NCBI GenBank assembly: GCA_945867155.1
Contig: CAMBHL010000001.1
Span: 124,001-188,000, forward strand
Direction of reading: 5' to 3'
Length of the DNA: 64,000 bases
DNA from: an uncultured Eubacteriaceae bacterium
GTDB taxonomy: Bacteria > Bacillota > Clostridia > Eubacteriales > Eubacteriaceae
Shown here: positions 17,759 through 26,522 of the stretch, piece by piece
Layout: each line of letters starts with the position of its first letter
Numbering within the stretch: position 1 is the stretch's first letter
Notes under the pieces: generated by a model
Seen by the model: only the letters and a program-made list of their open reading frames with translations
The model's database searches: none
Told to the model about the DNA's origin: nothing
Program-made: the position numbers and the translations under genes

Positions 17759-18948
17759 TCTTGTTCCTGAAGGCTTAAAAGCAAATCCAAGGCATCGGTT
17801 TCAATCTCACTGCCGGGTTTCTTTTTTTTCGTCCGGCTTTCCCGTTCAATTTTCTTTCGCTTTAAGAAAGGCATAAACGTCTCATGATTTAAGATATCCA
17901 AAATCGCCATCACAGGAATGGCAAAGAGCATCCCCAAAACGCCAAAAACACGGCCGCCGATGATGACTGCAATTAAAATCAAAAGCCCCGGAACTCCTAA
18001 TGTGTCCCCATACAGTTTCGGCTTGATTAAATAACCGTCTACGGTCTGGAGCAGGCCTGTAAAAGCCAGGAACAAAAGAGCATGCAGCGGATTGTTGATC
18101 ATGAGCACGAAGGCCCCGACCACTGCTCCGATAATCGGTCCAAAAGTCGGCACAAGGTTTGTCAGTCCGACAACCACAGAAATCATCGGCACATAATCCA
18201 TGCTGCAGACCAGCATAAAGCCCGCATTTACGCCGCCCACAATCAAGGCGTCGATCACTTCGCAAATCAAATACTTAATGAAAATACGGTCGCATCTTTT
18301 CCAGCCTGCGGAAAACTTTTGATACGTGCTGTCCCGCATGGAAAGTTTGAACCAATTTCGTGCGCTGCGCTGCACCCTTTGCTTATCGACCAGAAAATAA
18401 ATGGCGAGAATAAAATCAACGGCAAAATTCAAAATATGGCGTCCATTGCTTTTTGTGGTGAGCAGAAATTGATTTTTGACTTGATTCTGCATTTTATCTA
18501 AGGTTTTATCGATCGTTGAAAAGACAGATTTTAAATTCACGTGGTGATGGGCCAGCTGATCTACAAACTGTTGAAGCTCCCCATGATAAGAGGTCTTGCT
18601 GGTACTGAACTGGACCATGCTGCTGACCACTTGCGGGACAACTGCAACAACCAAGAGGCTCAAAGAGATGAGAATGACCGCAATCACAATTGCAATCGCC
18701 TTGCCTCTAGGATGTTTGACACTGCGCTGACCGAGTTGCCTTTCGATCGCCCGAATCGGCGGGTCCATGATATAAGCCAGGATGATCCCGATAATCACAG
18801 GCAGAATAAAATCAAAGAGTGCTGCAATGATCCTGCCGATCAAATCGAGATGGGTCATCAGCAAATAAAATAAAATCGCGATACAGTAAGGCATCGCCTT
18901 TTTAAAGGCTTTGCTTTTAAAGAGCTTAGATTTGTTAAATTTATTCAT
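17743..18948 (-). CDS. AI-2E family transporter (YdiK/PerM type)
   Basis: A 401-residue integral membrane protein with the family pattern: paired N-terminal helices (FDFILPVIIGIILAYIMDPP), a soluble middle part, and C-terminal helices with GLTNLVPTFGPIIGAV and GGRVFGVLGMLFAIPVMA. Members have been linked to AI-2 export or Na+/H+ exchange; the substrate is not known here. The C-terminal tail is highly charged (KRKKIERESRTKKKK). It follows cdaR by five bases and may be read from the same transcript. Confidence 0.85.
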   Translation of the reverse strand: MNKFNKSKLFKSKAFKKAMPYCIAILFYLLMTHLDLIGRIIAALFDFILPVIIGIILAYIMDPPIRAIERQLGQRSVKHPRGKAIAIVIAVILISLSLLVVAVVPQVVSSMVQFSTSKTSYHGELQQFVDQLAHHHVNLKSVFSTIDKTLDKMQNQVKNQFLLTTKSNGRHILNFAVDFILAIYFLVDKQRVQRSARNWFKLSMRDSTYQKFSAGWKRCDRIFIKYLICEVIDALIVGGVNAGFMLVCSMDYVPMISVVVGLTNLVPTFGPIIGAVVGAFVLMINNPLHALLFLAFTGLLQTVDGYLIKPKLYGDTLGVPGLLILIAVIIGGRVFGVLGMLFAIPVMAILDILNHETFMPFLKRKKIERESRTKKKKPGSEIETDALDLLLSLQEQEKNSD

Positions 18949-18953
18949 ACGGA

Positions 18954-20189
18954 TTATTTATCCTTATTTTTTAATGTGACCGTTGTGCTCGACGGCGAAA
19001 CCGACTTCACCGTTCCTTTATCGGTTGAGACTTGAATGTTGTAAGTGCCTGTTCCTTCGGCCGCATTTGAAAAATCAATCCATGCCTTAATATCTTTATT
19101 GTCGATATTAGACATTTCACGGCTCGTTCCTTCAACTTTCACAGATACAGACGCATTTTCAATTTTATCGACACTGAGATCGTCCGGCACATTTCTCTGC
19201 TCAATGTCATCGACCATCAGCTGTTTTTTTGACAACGCTTCAACTTTGACGCTGACCATCACGTTTTTGTTTCCGCTTAAACTGACCACGCCGTTTGGAA
19301 GCTGCAGCTTTTTCAAAACCGTCATATCGTTTTTAATGCCATTAAGCTCTACGGTTTCCGGCCGAATCGACCGCAGACTTTCCAAGACATCGGTCTTGCC
19401 GCCGACCAATACCGTTTTCGGCGTCACTTCAATTTTCGACACTTTATAGCCGCTGCCCACGCTGCCTGTTGTCTTCGGCACTTTGACTTTGATGCGCTTG
19501 GTTGAACCCACTTTAACATGTACTTTCACCATTGAAGGCGTGCATTCGACATTCTGCACCACCTTGCCCTTTTCGTCCACTGCTTTAACCGGAAGATAAA
19601 CATCGGTATCGTCTGTGATATCCTGGACATTTGCCGTCGCAATGCATTTTTTCACCTTCGCGATCGCCTGACTGGCGCCGGAAATACGCACCTTGTCCAG
19701 CGTTGACGCCGAAATAACCGATAAATTGTTGCCTGGCTTCCCGCTGATATTCACATTGACTTTGCGGCGTTTCTGACGAATGCCGTCGATATTAATTTTA
19801 AGCTGAGAAGGCTGGGTCTCTTGCAAAATCACAGAATTCGGCAGTCCCTGAAGCACCACATCCGCGGTGTAGACCCCCGGACTTTTGACCCCCGAAAGGT
19901 CCGCCGTCGCCGTAATCTGCGAAGCATTCAAACGCCGCACATTACGCTCGCTTCCCCGAATTCGGATATTCACGTAATAATCTTTCTGATCCGACAAGAC
20001 GAGTCCTTTTGAAGAAAGCTTTTCAGTATTGATTAAAGTCACCGGAATATTGTTGATGTTCTGTGTAATCAGGTTAATGTCATTGCCGTTAATATAAGAC
20101 CATAAGAAGAGTGCCAGACAGGCCGCAATGATCAAACGGACAACTCTGGCGGTTCGCTCATTTTCTGTTTTTTTGCGTTTTTTCATCAA
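18954..20189 (-). CDS. cdaR: CdaR, YbbR-domain regulator of diadenylate cyclase
   Basis: A 411-residue protein with a single N-terminal membrane anchor (about 17-36) and an extracellular part built of repeated YbbR domains with alternating PVTLINTEKLSSKGLVLS-like and VKVHVKVGSTKRIKV-like strands. CdaR proteins bind CdaA and adjust c-di-AMP synthesis. The start overlaps the end of cdaA by four bases, as in other Firmicutes. The usual third gene glmM is not present here; the next gene is an AI-2E permease. Confidence 0.92.
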   Translation of the reverse strand: MMKKRKKTENERTARVVRLIIAACLALFLWSYINGNDINLITQNINNIPVTLINTEKLSSKGLVLSDQKDYYVNIRIRGSERNVRRLNASQITATADLSGVKSPGVYTADVVLQGLPNSVILQETQPSQLKINIDGIRQKRRKVNVNISGKPGNNLSVISASTLDKVRISGASQAIAKVKKCIATANVQDITDDTDVYLPVKAVDEKGKVVQNVECTPSMVKVHVKVGSTKRIKVKVPKTTGSVGSGYKVSKIEVTPKTVLVGGKTDVLESLRSIRPETVELNGIKNDMTVLKKLQLPNGVVSLSGNKNVMVSVKVEALSKKQLMVDDIEQRNVPDDLSVDKIENASVSVKVEGTSREMSNIDNKDIKAWIDFSNAAEGTGTYNIQVSTDKGTVKSVSPSSTTVTLKNKDK

Positions 20190-21070
20190 TCCTTGTCCTC
20201 ATCGTTGACTTCTTCAGGCGTATCAAAAATTTTGGTATCATCGACATCCTCTTCTAATACTTCATCCAATTCATCATTGTCTTTATCGATATCAATGAAA
20301 CGCTCGCTTAACAGCTCGATCAGTTCATCGCCAGAAAACCCTCGGCGTAAGACACCCTTTTCTGCGACAGAAATAATCCCCGTTTCTTCTGAAACAATCA
20401 GAACAATGGCATCTGACTTTTCAGAAATGCCGATTCCGGCGCGGTGTCTGGTTCCCAGCGATGAATTGAGTGTCTTACGGTCCGTCAGGGGCAAAAGGCA
20501 TCCCGCTGTTTTAACTTTTCCGGACCATAAATCAATAATCACCGCGCCGTCGTGCAGCGGACGGTTTGGCGTGAAAATATTTTCCAGCAGTTCCGTCGAA
20601 ATATCTGCATTGAGCTTAATGCCCGTCGACTCAATATCTTTCAGGCCCGTATTCACCGGAAAAACCATTAAAGCGCCAATGCGTTCATCTGACATTTCAA
20701 CCGTTGCTTTTACAATTTCCTGCACACTGTTAAAAATTTTGCGTTCACCTGAAGATTTAAACATGCGGTCAAATAATTTGTTGTTGCCCAGCTGTTCCAG
20801 GGCTGACCGCAGTTCTGGCTGAAAAACAACGACAATTAAGATAACAGCCCAGGTCACGACAATATTTAAGATATAATTTAACGTTGTAAATCCAAGCCAT
20901 GAACTGAAAGGGATGAGAAACAGCACCATCACCAATCCTTTCCCGACTTGTTCAGCCTGGGTGCCTCGGATCCACATTAAAATTTTATAAATTAAAAACG
21001 TAATGACGAGGATCTCAATGATATTTGAAAATGAAAATTGCGATTTCAACGTAACGAAAAAACTTTCCAT
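20186..21070 (-). CDS. cdaA: Diadenylate cyclase CdaA
   Basis: A 294-residue membrane-bound diadenylate cyclase. Three N-terminal helices (about 12-85) precede a DAC domain with the catalytic PLHDGAVIID and GTRHRAGIG (DGA and RHR) motifs. The acidic tail (DDTKIFDTPEEVNDEDKD) is long. It makes c-di-AMP from two ATP, controlling potassium and osmotic balance. The start at 21070 is chosen because AAAGGAGGCAACTC precedes that ATG directly; the in-frame ATG at 21097 would put the ribosome site inside the gene. A TATAAT box lies about 40 bases upstream. Confidence 0.95.
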   Translation of the reverse strand: MESFFVTLKSQFSFSNIIEILVITFLIYKILMWIRGTQAEQVGKGLVMVLFLIPFSSWLGFTTLNYILNIVVTWAVILIVVVFQPELRSALEQLGNNKLFDRMFKSSGERKIFNSVQEIVKATVEMSDERIGALMVFPVNTGLKDIESTGIKLNADISTELLENIFTPNRPLHDGAVIIDLWSGKVKTAGCLLPLTDRKTLNSSLGTRHRAGIGISEKSDAIVLIVSEETGIISVAEKGVLRRGFSGDELIELLSERFIDIDKDNDELDEVLEEDVDDTKIFDTPEEVNDEDKD

Positions 21071-21212
21071 TGAGTTGCCTCCTTTGATTACTTTCATAGT
21101 AATTATACACTAAAATGTATGAATCATAATAGAATTTAGCAATTACTAATTATTAAAAAAATATAATGTATTTATACAAATATATATCATTTAATATTCT
21201 TTTGAAAAACCC

Positions 21213-21241
21213 TTTACATTTCTTATTGATCCTGCTATACT
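21213..21241 (+). promoter_or_regulatory. Promoter of an orphan structured RNA
   Basis: TTTACA (21213-21218), a 17-base spacer, TATACT (21236-21241), in a very A+T-rich flank. No protein gene follows on this strand; the transcript would begin near 21248. Confidence 0.8.
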
Positions 21242-21247
21242 ATAGAC

Positions 21248-21551
21248 AAATAAAAGAACAGATGATAAATACAAGAGTAATGAGGTAAATATTAACCCGA
21301 TCGATACCAAAATCCAGCGTATTAAATAGAAGGTTTAGCAATTAATGATGAATTAGTTGGAGAGCGATTTAATAAGGCAGGTTTATCGGAAGATCATAGT
21401 GGTTGATAGGTAAGTAAATTTATCATCGTCTTTTAAATCTAACGAAAGGAGGACGGACCACCAGAAGTGCAAAGTTTAAGTGAGCTTAAAAGGCCAGCTT
21501 GCATCGACTAGAAAGAAATTTTCTAAAGAGAGCAAGACTGGTCTTTTTTTT
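21248..21551 (+). ncRNA. Candidate structured non-coding RNA of unknown class
   Basis: This 550-base gap between cdaA and pyc has no convincing gene but holds a complete transcription unit. A long-range helix closes a domain of about 185 bases: TAAAAGA (21251-21257) with TCTTTTA (21429-21435) and GATGATAAAT (21261-21270) with ATTTATCATC (21418-21427). Inside, ATTAACC (21291-21297) pairs with GGTTGAT (21401-21407), and CAATTAA / TTAGTTG (21339-21359) forms a hairpin. A ribosome-site-like AAAGGAGG (21445-21452) comes next, but only a 14-codon GTG frame at 21467 follows it, spaced too far. An intrinsic terminator ends the unit. It does not match tmRNA, SRP RNA, RNase P or a c-di-AMP riboswitch as I know them; raiA-type RNA of Clostridia is the first comparison I would make. 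Confidence 0.65.
21489..21551 (+). terminator. Terminator of the orphan RNA
   Basis: Stem GCCAGCTTGC (21493-21502) with GCAAGACTGGT (21532-21542), an inner AGAAA / TTTCT helix in the loop, then eight T from 21544. Confidence 0.8.
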
Positions 21552-21562
21552 ATGCTTTTAAA

Positions 21563-21601
21563 CAAAGAAAAAGACGGCTCTCTCAATCGATCGCCGCCTT
21601 T
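21563..21601 (-). terminator. Terminator of pyc
   Basis: On the minus strand AAGGCGGC, a loop of about 14 bases, GCCGTCTTTTTC. It lies 24 bases beyond the pyc stop codon and faces the terminator of the orphan RNA. Confidence 0.75.
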
Positions 21602-21624
21602 ATTTTTATTGTGCTGTATTGATC

Positions 21625-24600
21625 TTATTCTAGAGTCATCATCAATTCGCCGGATTCAACGGTCTGCCCTTCTGAAACGTAAATGGCCTGAATCGTGCCA
21701 TCAGAAGGAACGACAATTTCCGTTTCCATTTTCATCGCTTCGACGACCGCCAAAACCTGATTCTTTTTCACTTGATCCCCTTCATTGACATTGACTTTCA
21801 ATACCGTTCCCGGAATCGCAGAGCCAATTTCCTTCGGGTTGTTCGGATCAGCCTTCAGCATTTTATCCTTCTTCTGGGATGAAAGCGAATATTTATCCTG
21901 AATTTTGATGCGTCTGCGGAATCCGTCAATTTCAAAAGTCACGGTCCGTTCGCCATCTTCATCCGGTTCGCCGATGCGAATCAGTGTCACAATGATTTTC
22001 TTGCCTTTGCCGACTTCTACTTCCGTCGTTTCCCCTTCTCTGAGTCCGTAGAAGAAAGCATGGCTTTCCATTTGTTCCAGACTGCCGTAATCCTGCTTAA
22101 AGTCCAGATATTCCTGGTAGACTTTCGGATACATGCTCGCGGAAACAAGTTGACGGTCTGTTAAGTCCATGTTGTATTTTTCTTTATAGTCTTTTTTAAC
22201 CTGGTCAAAGTCTTCCGGCGGAAGCAAAGAGCCTGGTCTGACGGTAATGGGCTTCTGCCCCTTCAGTACAATTTTCTGGAGTCGTTTGTTAAAGCCGCCC
22301 ACAGGCTGCCCGATCATCCCTTTGAAGAAGTCTACAACTGAATTGGGGAATGCCAGATCTTTTCCTTTTTCGTAAATATTCTGTGCATTGAGTCCATTTT
22401 GAACCATGAAAATGGCCAAATCCCCATTGACTTTTGAAGACGGTGTCACTTTAATGATATCGCCCAGCAGCTGGTTCGCGACCTTGTACATTTCCTTGAC
22501 TTCTGAAAATTTATGTCCCAAACCAAAACTTTCAACTTGTTTTTTCAAGTTGGAATACTGACCGCCAGGGATTTCCATGTCGTAAATTTCGGTCGTGCTG
22601 CTTTTGAGACCACTTTCGAATTTGCTGTAAGTCGGTCTGAGCTGACCCCAGTAATCCGACAAAATCTGAAGCTCCTGATCGTTTAACTGGGTATCGTAAG
22701 GGGTGCGCTTCAGGGCAGCGACAATAGAATTCAAGTTGGGCTGAGATGTCAAACCGCTCATGCTGGCTAAAGCTGCATCGACAATATCGGCGCCGCCGTA
22801 AGCGGCCATTAATGCAGAAGCCACGCCGTTTCCAGCGGTATCGTGAGTATGGAAATGGATCGGCATCTTGACTTCGCTCTTCAAGACCGAAACCAGTTTT
22901 CTTGCCGCCTGGGGCTTGCACAAAGCGGACATATCTTTGATGGCTAGAATATGTGCCCCGGTTTTTTCAATTTCATGGGCCATCTTGACATAATAATCCA
23001 GATTGTACTTGGTTTTCGACGTATCCAGAATATCGCCGGTGTAGCACATGGCCACTTCAGCGACTTTCCCCGCTTTCAAAACTTCTTCAATGGCCACTTT
23101 CATGTTTTCCATCCAGTTCAGGGAGTCGAAAATTCTGAACACATCGATGCCGGATTTGGCAGACTGCTGGACAAACTTCCGGATGAGATTGTCCGGATAG
23201 TTTTTATAGCCGACCCCATTCGCGCCGCGAAGGAGCATCTGGAAGCAGATATTCGGAATTTTTTCCCGAAGGATGTCCAGTCGTTCCCAAGGGGATTCCC
23301 TTAGGAAATTATAGGACACATCGAAGGTGGCGCCGCCCCACATTTCAAGGGAGAACAAATTCCGGCCATACCACGCCGTATCTTCTGCAATGCGGGCCAT
23401 ATCCCGGGTGCGCACCCGGGTGGCCATGAGTGACTGATGGGCATCCCGCATCGTGGTGTCGGTGATGAGCAGACGGTCCTGAGCTTTGATCCAGTTGACT
23501 AAACCGTCAGGTCCCCTTTGATCCAGAATCTGCTTCGTTCCCGTCAGCGAAGAAATGGCCGCTTCTTTTGGCAGCTTTGGCACTTTCGGTTCTGATAAGA
23601 CCGGTTTTTTACCAAAGGTTTCATTGACGACAATATTGCCGAAGTAACGGATAATGTCCATTTCCGGACTCTGCTGATCTTCAATATCAAATAATTCCGG
23701 ATGCTGGTCGATGAAATTCGTAGTGCACTGGCCGGTTTTGAACAGCGGATGTTCCAGGACATTGATGAGGAAATCCTTATTCGTTTCAACGCCTTCGATC
23801 ATGGTTTCTTTTAAAGCCCGAACCGCTTTCCGCCGCGTTTCTTCAAAAGTTCGCCCGTAGGCTGAGCATTTCACGAGGAGACTGTCGTAATAAGGGGAAA
23901 TGACAGAGCCTGTAAACCCGTTGCCGCCGTCCAGACGGATGCCCGGGCCGCTCGCTGTCCGGTAAACGTCAATGCGTCCGGTATCCGGCATGAAATGCAT
24001 TTTCGGATTTTCTGTCGTGATCCGGCATTGAATGGCGTAGCCCCGTGTCGAAATTTCATCCTGGCTGTGAATCTGAATCGCATCAGAATCCAGGGCATAC
24101 CCTTCAGCAATCAGAATCTGCGCCTGAACGATATCAACGCCGGTGACCAATTCCGTGACCGTATGTTCAACCTGGATGCGCGGATTCATTTCGATAAAAT
24201 AGTGATCGCCTTTATTGTCGACGAGAAATTCCATCGTACCCGCCGAGCAATAGTTAACCGATTTGGCTAATTTAATGGCATCGCTGCAGATTGACCGGCG
24301 CTGTTCATCGGTCAGAAAAACAGAAGGGGAAAATTCAATGACCTTCTGGTTGCGTCTTTGAATCGAGCAGTCCCGTTCGTACAAATGGACGACATTTCCG
24401 TATTGATCTCCCAAAACCTGAACTTCAATGTGTTTCGGATTTTCCAGATATTTTTCAATAAAGATCGTCCCGTCGCCGAAGGCTTTCGTCGATTCGCTGA
24501 CAGCAGAGTGATATTCCTTTAAGAGTTCTTTTTCTTCTCTGACGATGCGCATCCCGCGTCCGCCGCCGCCGGATGCCGCTTTTAACATCACGGGATAGCC

Positions 24601-25065
24601 TGCTTTTTTGGCAAAAGCGATGGCTTCTTCATTGGACGTAATGGGCTTTTCAACCCCGGGAATCGTCGGAACAGATACCGCTTTCGCCACTTTTTTGGAC
24701 TGAATTTTATCCCCCATCTTTTCCATCATTTCATGGGTCGGTCCGATAAAGGTGATGCCGGCTTCTTCACATTTTTTTGCAAATTCAGCATTTTCCGACA
24801 AAAAGCCATATCCCGGATGAATCGCATCGGCGCCTTTTTCAAGGGCCAACGCGATGATCTTGTCCATATCCAAGTAAGCCTGAACCGGGCCGCCGGCAGA
24901 ATTGATCATGTAGGCCTCATCTGCCTTTGTGCGGAACAGGGACATCTCGTCTTCCTGGGTATAAATCGCGATCGCTGCGATCCCCAATTCATGGCAGGCG
25001 CGGATAATGCGTATGGCAATTTCTCCGCGGTTGGCAATTAATACTTTCTTGAATTTTTTGATCAC
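21625..25065 (-). CDS. pyc: Pyruvate carboxylase, single chain
   Basis: A 1146-residue multidomain enzyme, the normal length for the alpha4 form. The biotin carboxylase domain (1-450) has ANRGEIAIRI, the ATP loop KAASGGGGRGMR and EMNPRIQVEHTVTE. The carboxyltransferase barrel (about 530-830) has TTMRDAHQSLMATR and the metal-site HFHTHDTAGNG. The biotin carrier domain ends the chain with the biotinyl Lys in VVEAMKMETEIV. It converts pyruvate to oxaloacetate. With the PEP carboxykinase at 57.7 kb it sets the pyruvate-oxaloacetate-PEP node. Confidence 0.97.
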   Translation of the reverse strand: MIKKFKKVLIANRGEIAIRIIRACHELGIAAIAIYTQEDEMSLFRTKADEAYMINSAGGPVQAYLDMDKIIALALEKGADAIHPGYGFLSENAEFAKKCEEAGITFIGPTHEMMEKMGDKIQSKKVAKAVSVPTIPGVEKPITSNEEAIAFAKKAGYPVMLKAASGGGGRGMRIVREEKELLKEYHSAVSESTKAFGDGTIFIEKYLENPKHIEVQVLGDQYGNVVHLYERDCSIQRRNQKVIEFSPSVFLTDEQRRSICSDAIKLAKSVNYCSAGTMEFLVDNKGDHYFIEMNPRIQVEHTVTELVTGVDIVQAQILIAEGYALDSDAIQIHSQDEISTRGYAIQCRITTENPKMHFMPDTGRIDVYRTASGPGIRLDGGNGFTGSVISPYYDSLLVKCSAYGRTFEETRRKAVRALKETMIEGVETNKDFLINVLEHPLFKTGQCTTNFIDQHPELFDIEDQQSPEMDIIRYFGNIVVNETFGKKPVLSEPKVPKLPKEAAISSLTGTKQILDQRGPDGLVNWIKAQDRLLITDTTMRDAHQSLMATRVRTRDMARIAEDTAWYGRNLFSLEMWGGATFDVSYNFLRESPWERLDILREKIPNICFQMLLRGANGVGYKNYPDNLIRKFVQQSAKSGIDVFRIFDSLNWMENMKVAIEEVLKAGKVAEVAMCYTGDILDTSKTKYNLDYYVKMAHEIEKTGAHILAIKDMSALCKPQAARKLVSVLKSEVKMPIHFHTHDTAGNGVASALMAAYGGADIVDAALASMSGLTSQPNLNSIVAALKRTPYDTQLNDQELQILSDYWGQLRPTYSKFESGLKSSTTEIYDMEIPGGQYSNLKKQVESFGLGHKFSEVKEMYKVANQLLGDIIKVTPSSKVNGDLAIFMVQNGLNAQNIYEKGKDLAFPNSVVDFFKGMIGQPVGGFNKRLQKIVLKGQKPITVRPGSLLPPEDFDQVKKDYKEKYNMDLTDRQLVSASMYPKVYQEYLDFKQDYGSLEQMESHAFFYGLREGETTEVEVGKGKKIIVTLIRIGEPDEDGERTVTFEIDGFRRRIKIQDKYSLSSQKKDKMLKADPNNPKEIGSAIPGTVLKVNVNEGDQVKKNQVLAVVEAMKMETEIVVPSDGTIQAIYVSEGQTVESGELMMTLE

Positions 25066-25141
25066 TTTGTATACCTCTCATTTCTCAATTGTCCTTGATT
25101 GTACCGCATTGGACATAAGAAATCCTATCTTTTTTTTGCTT

Positions 25142-25432
25142 TTAATGAGATTTTTCCAATTGTTCGATCACTTCTGCTTCGACCACTTTGCATTGATCCA
25201 TTAAAGCCTGCATGAATGCGCCCACATGCTTCCGGTAGGTGTCTTCGACCTGAGCCTGTCTTTTCGCAATAACCGCCTTTTCGCGGGTTTCATCGTAAAT
25301 CGGCAGGCCGTTTTCGTGTTTATACCGCGCCACATCAGAAACGCATTCCAGCCGCTTTTTAAATAAAGCGATCATCTGCCGGTCGATGGCGTCAATTTCT
25401 TTTCGAATGTGATTTAAATCCAGCTCACTCAC
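25142..25432 (-). CDS. Chorismate mutase (AroQ type)
   Basis: A 96-residue all-helical mono-functional chorismate mutase. The start LNHIRKEIDAIDRQMIALFKK-like helix, the VARYKHENGLPIYDETRE loop and the C-terminal helix give the AroQ fold with conserved Arg, Lys and Glu residues. It converts chorismate to prephenate for Phe/Tyr synthesis. The start overlaps the chorismate synthase end by eight bases; it is the last gene of the aroB-aroA-aroC operon. Confidence 0.9.
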   Translation of the reverse strand: MSELDLNHIRKEIDAIDRQMIALFKKRLECVSDVARYKHENGLPIYDETREKAVIAKRQAQVEDTYRKHVGAFMQALMDQCKVVEAEVIEQLEKSH

Positions 25433-26522
25433 GATATCCGTCTGCCTCCATCATCAAATCCAAAAGACAAAGTGCCGCTGCGCTTTCAACCACCGGCAGG
25501 GCTCTCAAAACAATGCAGGGGTCGTGGCGTCCAACAATCGAAAATGCTGTATTTTCGTGTTTTTCGAGATCGACAGTCTGCTGCTGTTTGGCAATCGACG
25601 GTGTGGGTTTGAAGGCCACGCGGAACACAATCGGCATGCCGTTGGTGATGCCGCCGTTGATGCCGCCGTTGTGGTTGGTTGCTGTGATAATTTGGCCGGC
25701 TTCATCGACGCGAAAGGCATCGTTGGCTTCTGAGCCTCTCATCCCGCTCATTTCAAAACCGCTTCCAAAAGCAACACCCTTTACAGCCGGAATTGAAAAG
25801 AGCAGCGAGGACAACCGGCTTTCGACATTATCAAAAATCGGAGAGCCCAATCCCCCTGGCACGTTTAAAATATAACCTTCAACAATGCCCCCAACGGAGT
25901 CCTTCTGGGCTCTGGCTTCGACGATTTCCTGACGCATCTTTTCGGTCAAATTAGAATCTGCCACCGGAAAATCCGGTTCTTCGAAACGCAGTCCCGCGTA
26001 ATCCTTAGGTGATAAGACCGTTTTGTCTTCGATCTGTCCGATTCTCACAATCCGGCTGCCAACCATCACATCCGGCTTTTTCTGCTGGACAATTTGTCTC
26101 GCCACGGCGCCGGCAAACACTATTGGCGCCGTCAAACGGCCTGAAAAATGGCCGCCGCCGCGGTAATCCTGAAACCCGCCATAACGCAGAAATGCCGTGT
26201 AGTCGGCGTGGCCGGGCCGCATTTTCATTTTGGTTTTTTCATAATCCTTGGAACGGGTGTTGCCGTTTCGGATAATGCCGGTCAGCGGCGTTCCCGTCGT
26301 CCTGCCGTTAAAATAGCCAGAGACGATTTCAACCTGGTCCGCCTCTTTTCTCGGCGTCGCCAGATTTTTTCCTCTGGACGAGCGGCGGTCCATTTCACGG
26401 ACAATTTTTTCTTCATCAATTTCATAACCCGACGGCAGCCCGTCGAGGACCGCGCCAATAGCTGCGCCGTGGGATTCTCCAAAAATGGACAGATGGATAT
26501 GGTTTCCCCAGTAAGATGTCAT
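25425..26522 (-). CDS. aroC: Chorismate synthase
   Basis: A 365-residue enzyme of standard length. Signatures seen: GESHGAAIGAVLDGLPSG at the N-terminus, RPGHADYTAFLRYG, the RGGGHFSGRLTAP stretch and GRHDPCIVLRALPV near the end. It uses reduced FMN to turn EPSP into chorismate. Its start overlaps the aroA stop by four bases and its end overlaps the mutase start, so the operon is tightly coupled. Confidence 0.96.
   Translation of the reverse strand: MTSYWGNHIHLSIFGESHGAAIGAVLDGLPSGYEIDEEKIVREMDRRSSRGKNLATPRKEADQVEIVSGYFNGRTTGTPLTGIIRNGNTRSKDYEKTKMKMRPGHADYTAFLRYGGFQDYRGGGHFSGRLTAPIVFAGAVARQIVQQKKPDVMVGSRIVRIGQIEDKTVLSPKDYAGLRFEEPDFPVADSNLTEKMRQEIVEARAQKDSVGGIVEGYILNVPGGLGSPIFDNVESRLSSLLFSIPAVKGVAFGSGFEMSGMRGSEANDAFRVDEAGQIITATNHNGGINGGITNGMPIVFRVAFKPTPSIAKQQQTVDLEKHENTAFSIVGRHDPCIVLRALPVVESAAALCLLDLMMEADGYRE

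Noticed and set aside
21248-21435. A c-di-AMP riboswitch, suggested by the neighbouring cdaA
   Set aside because: The transcript runs away from cdaA, no downstream gene exists on that strand, and the conserved ydaO aptamer blocks are not present.
21480-21788. A 102-codon plus-strand frame across the end of the orphan RNA and the pyc terminus
   Set aside because: It runs through two terminators and the 3' end of pyc on the other strand, has no ribosome site and an unnatural composition; it is a shadow.
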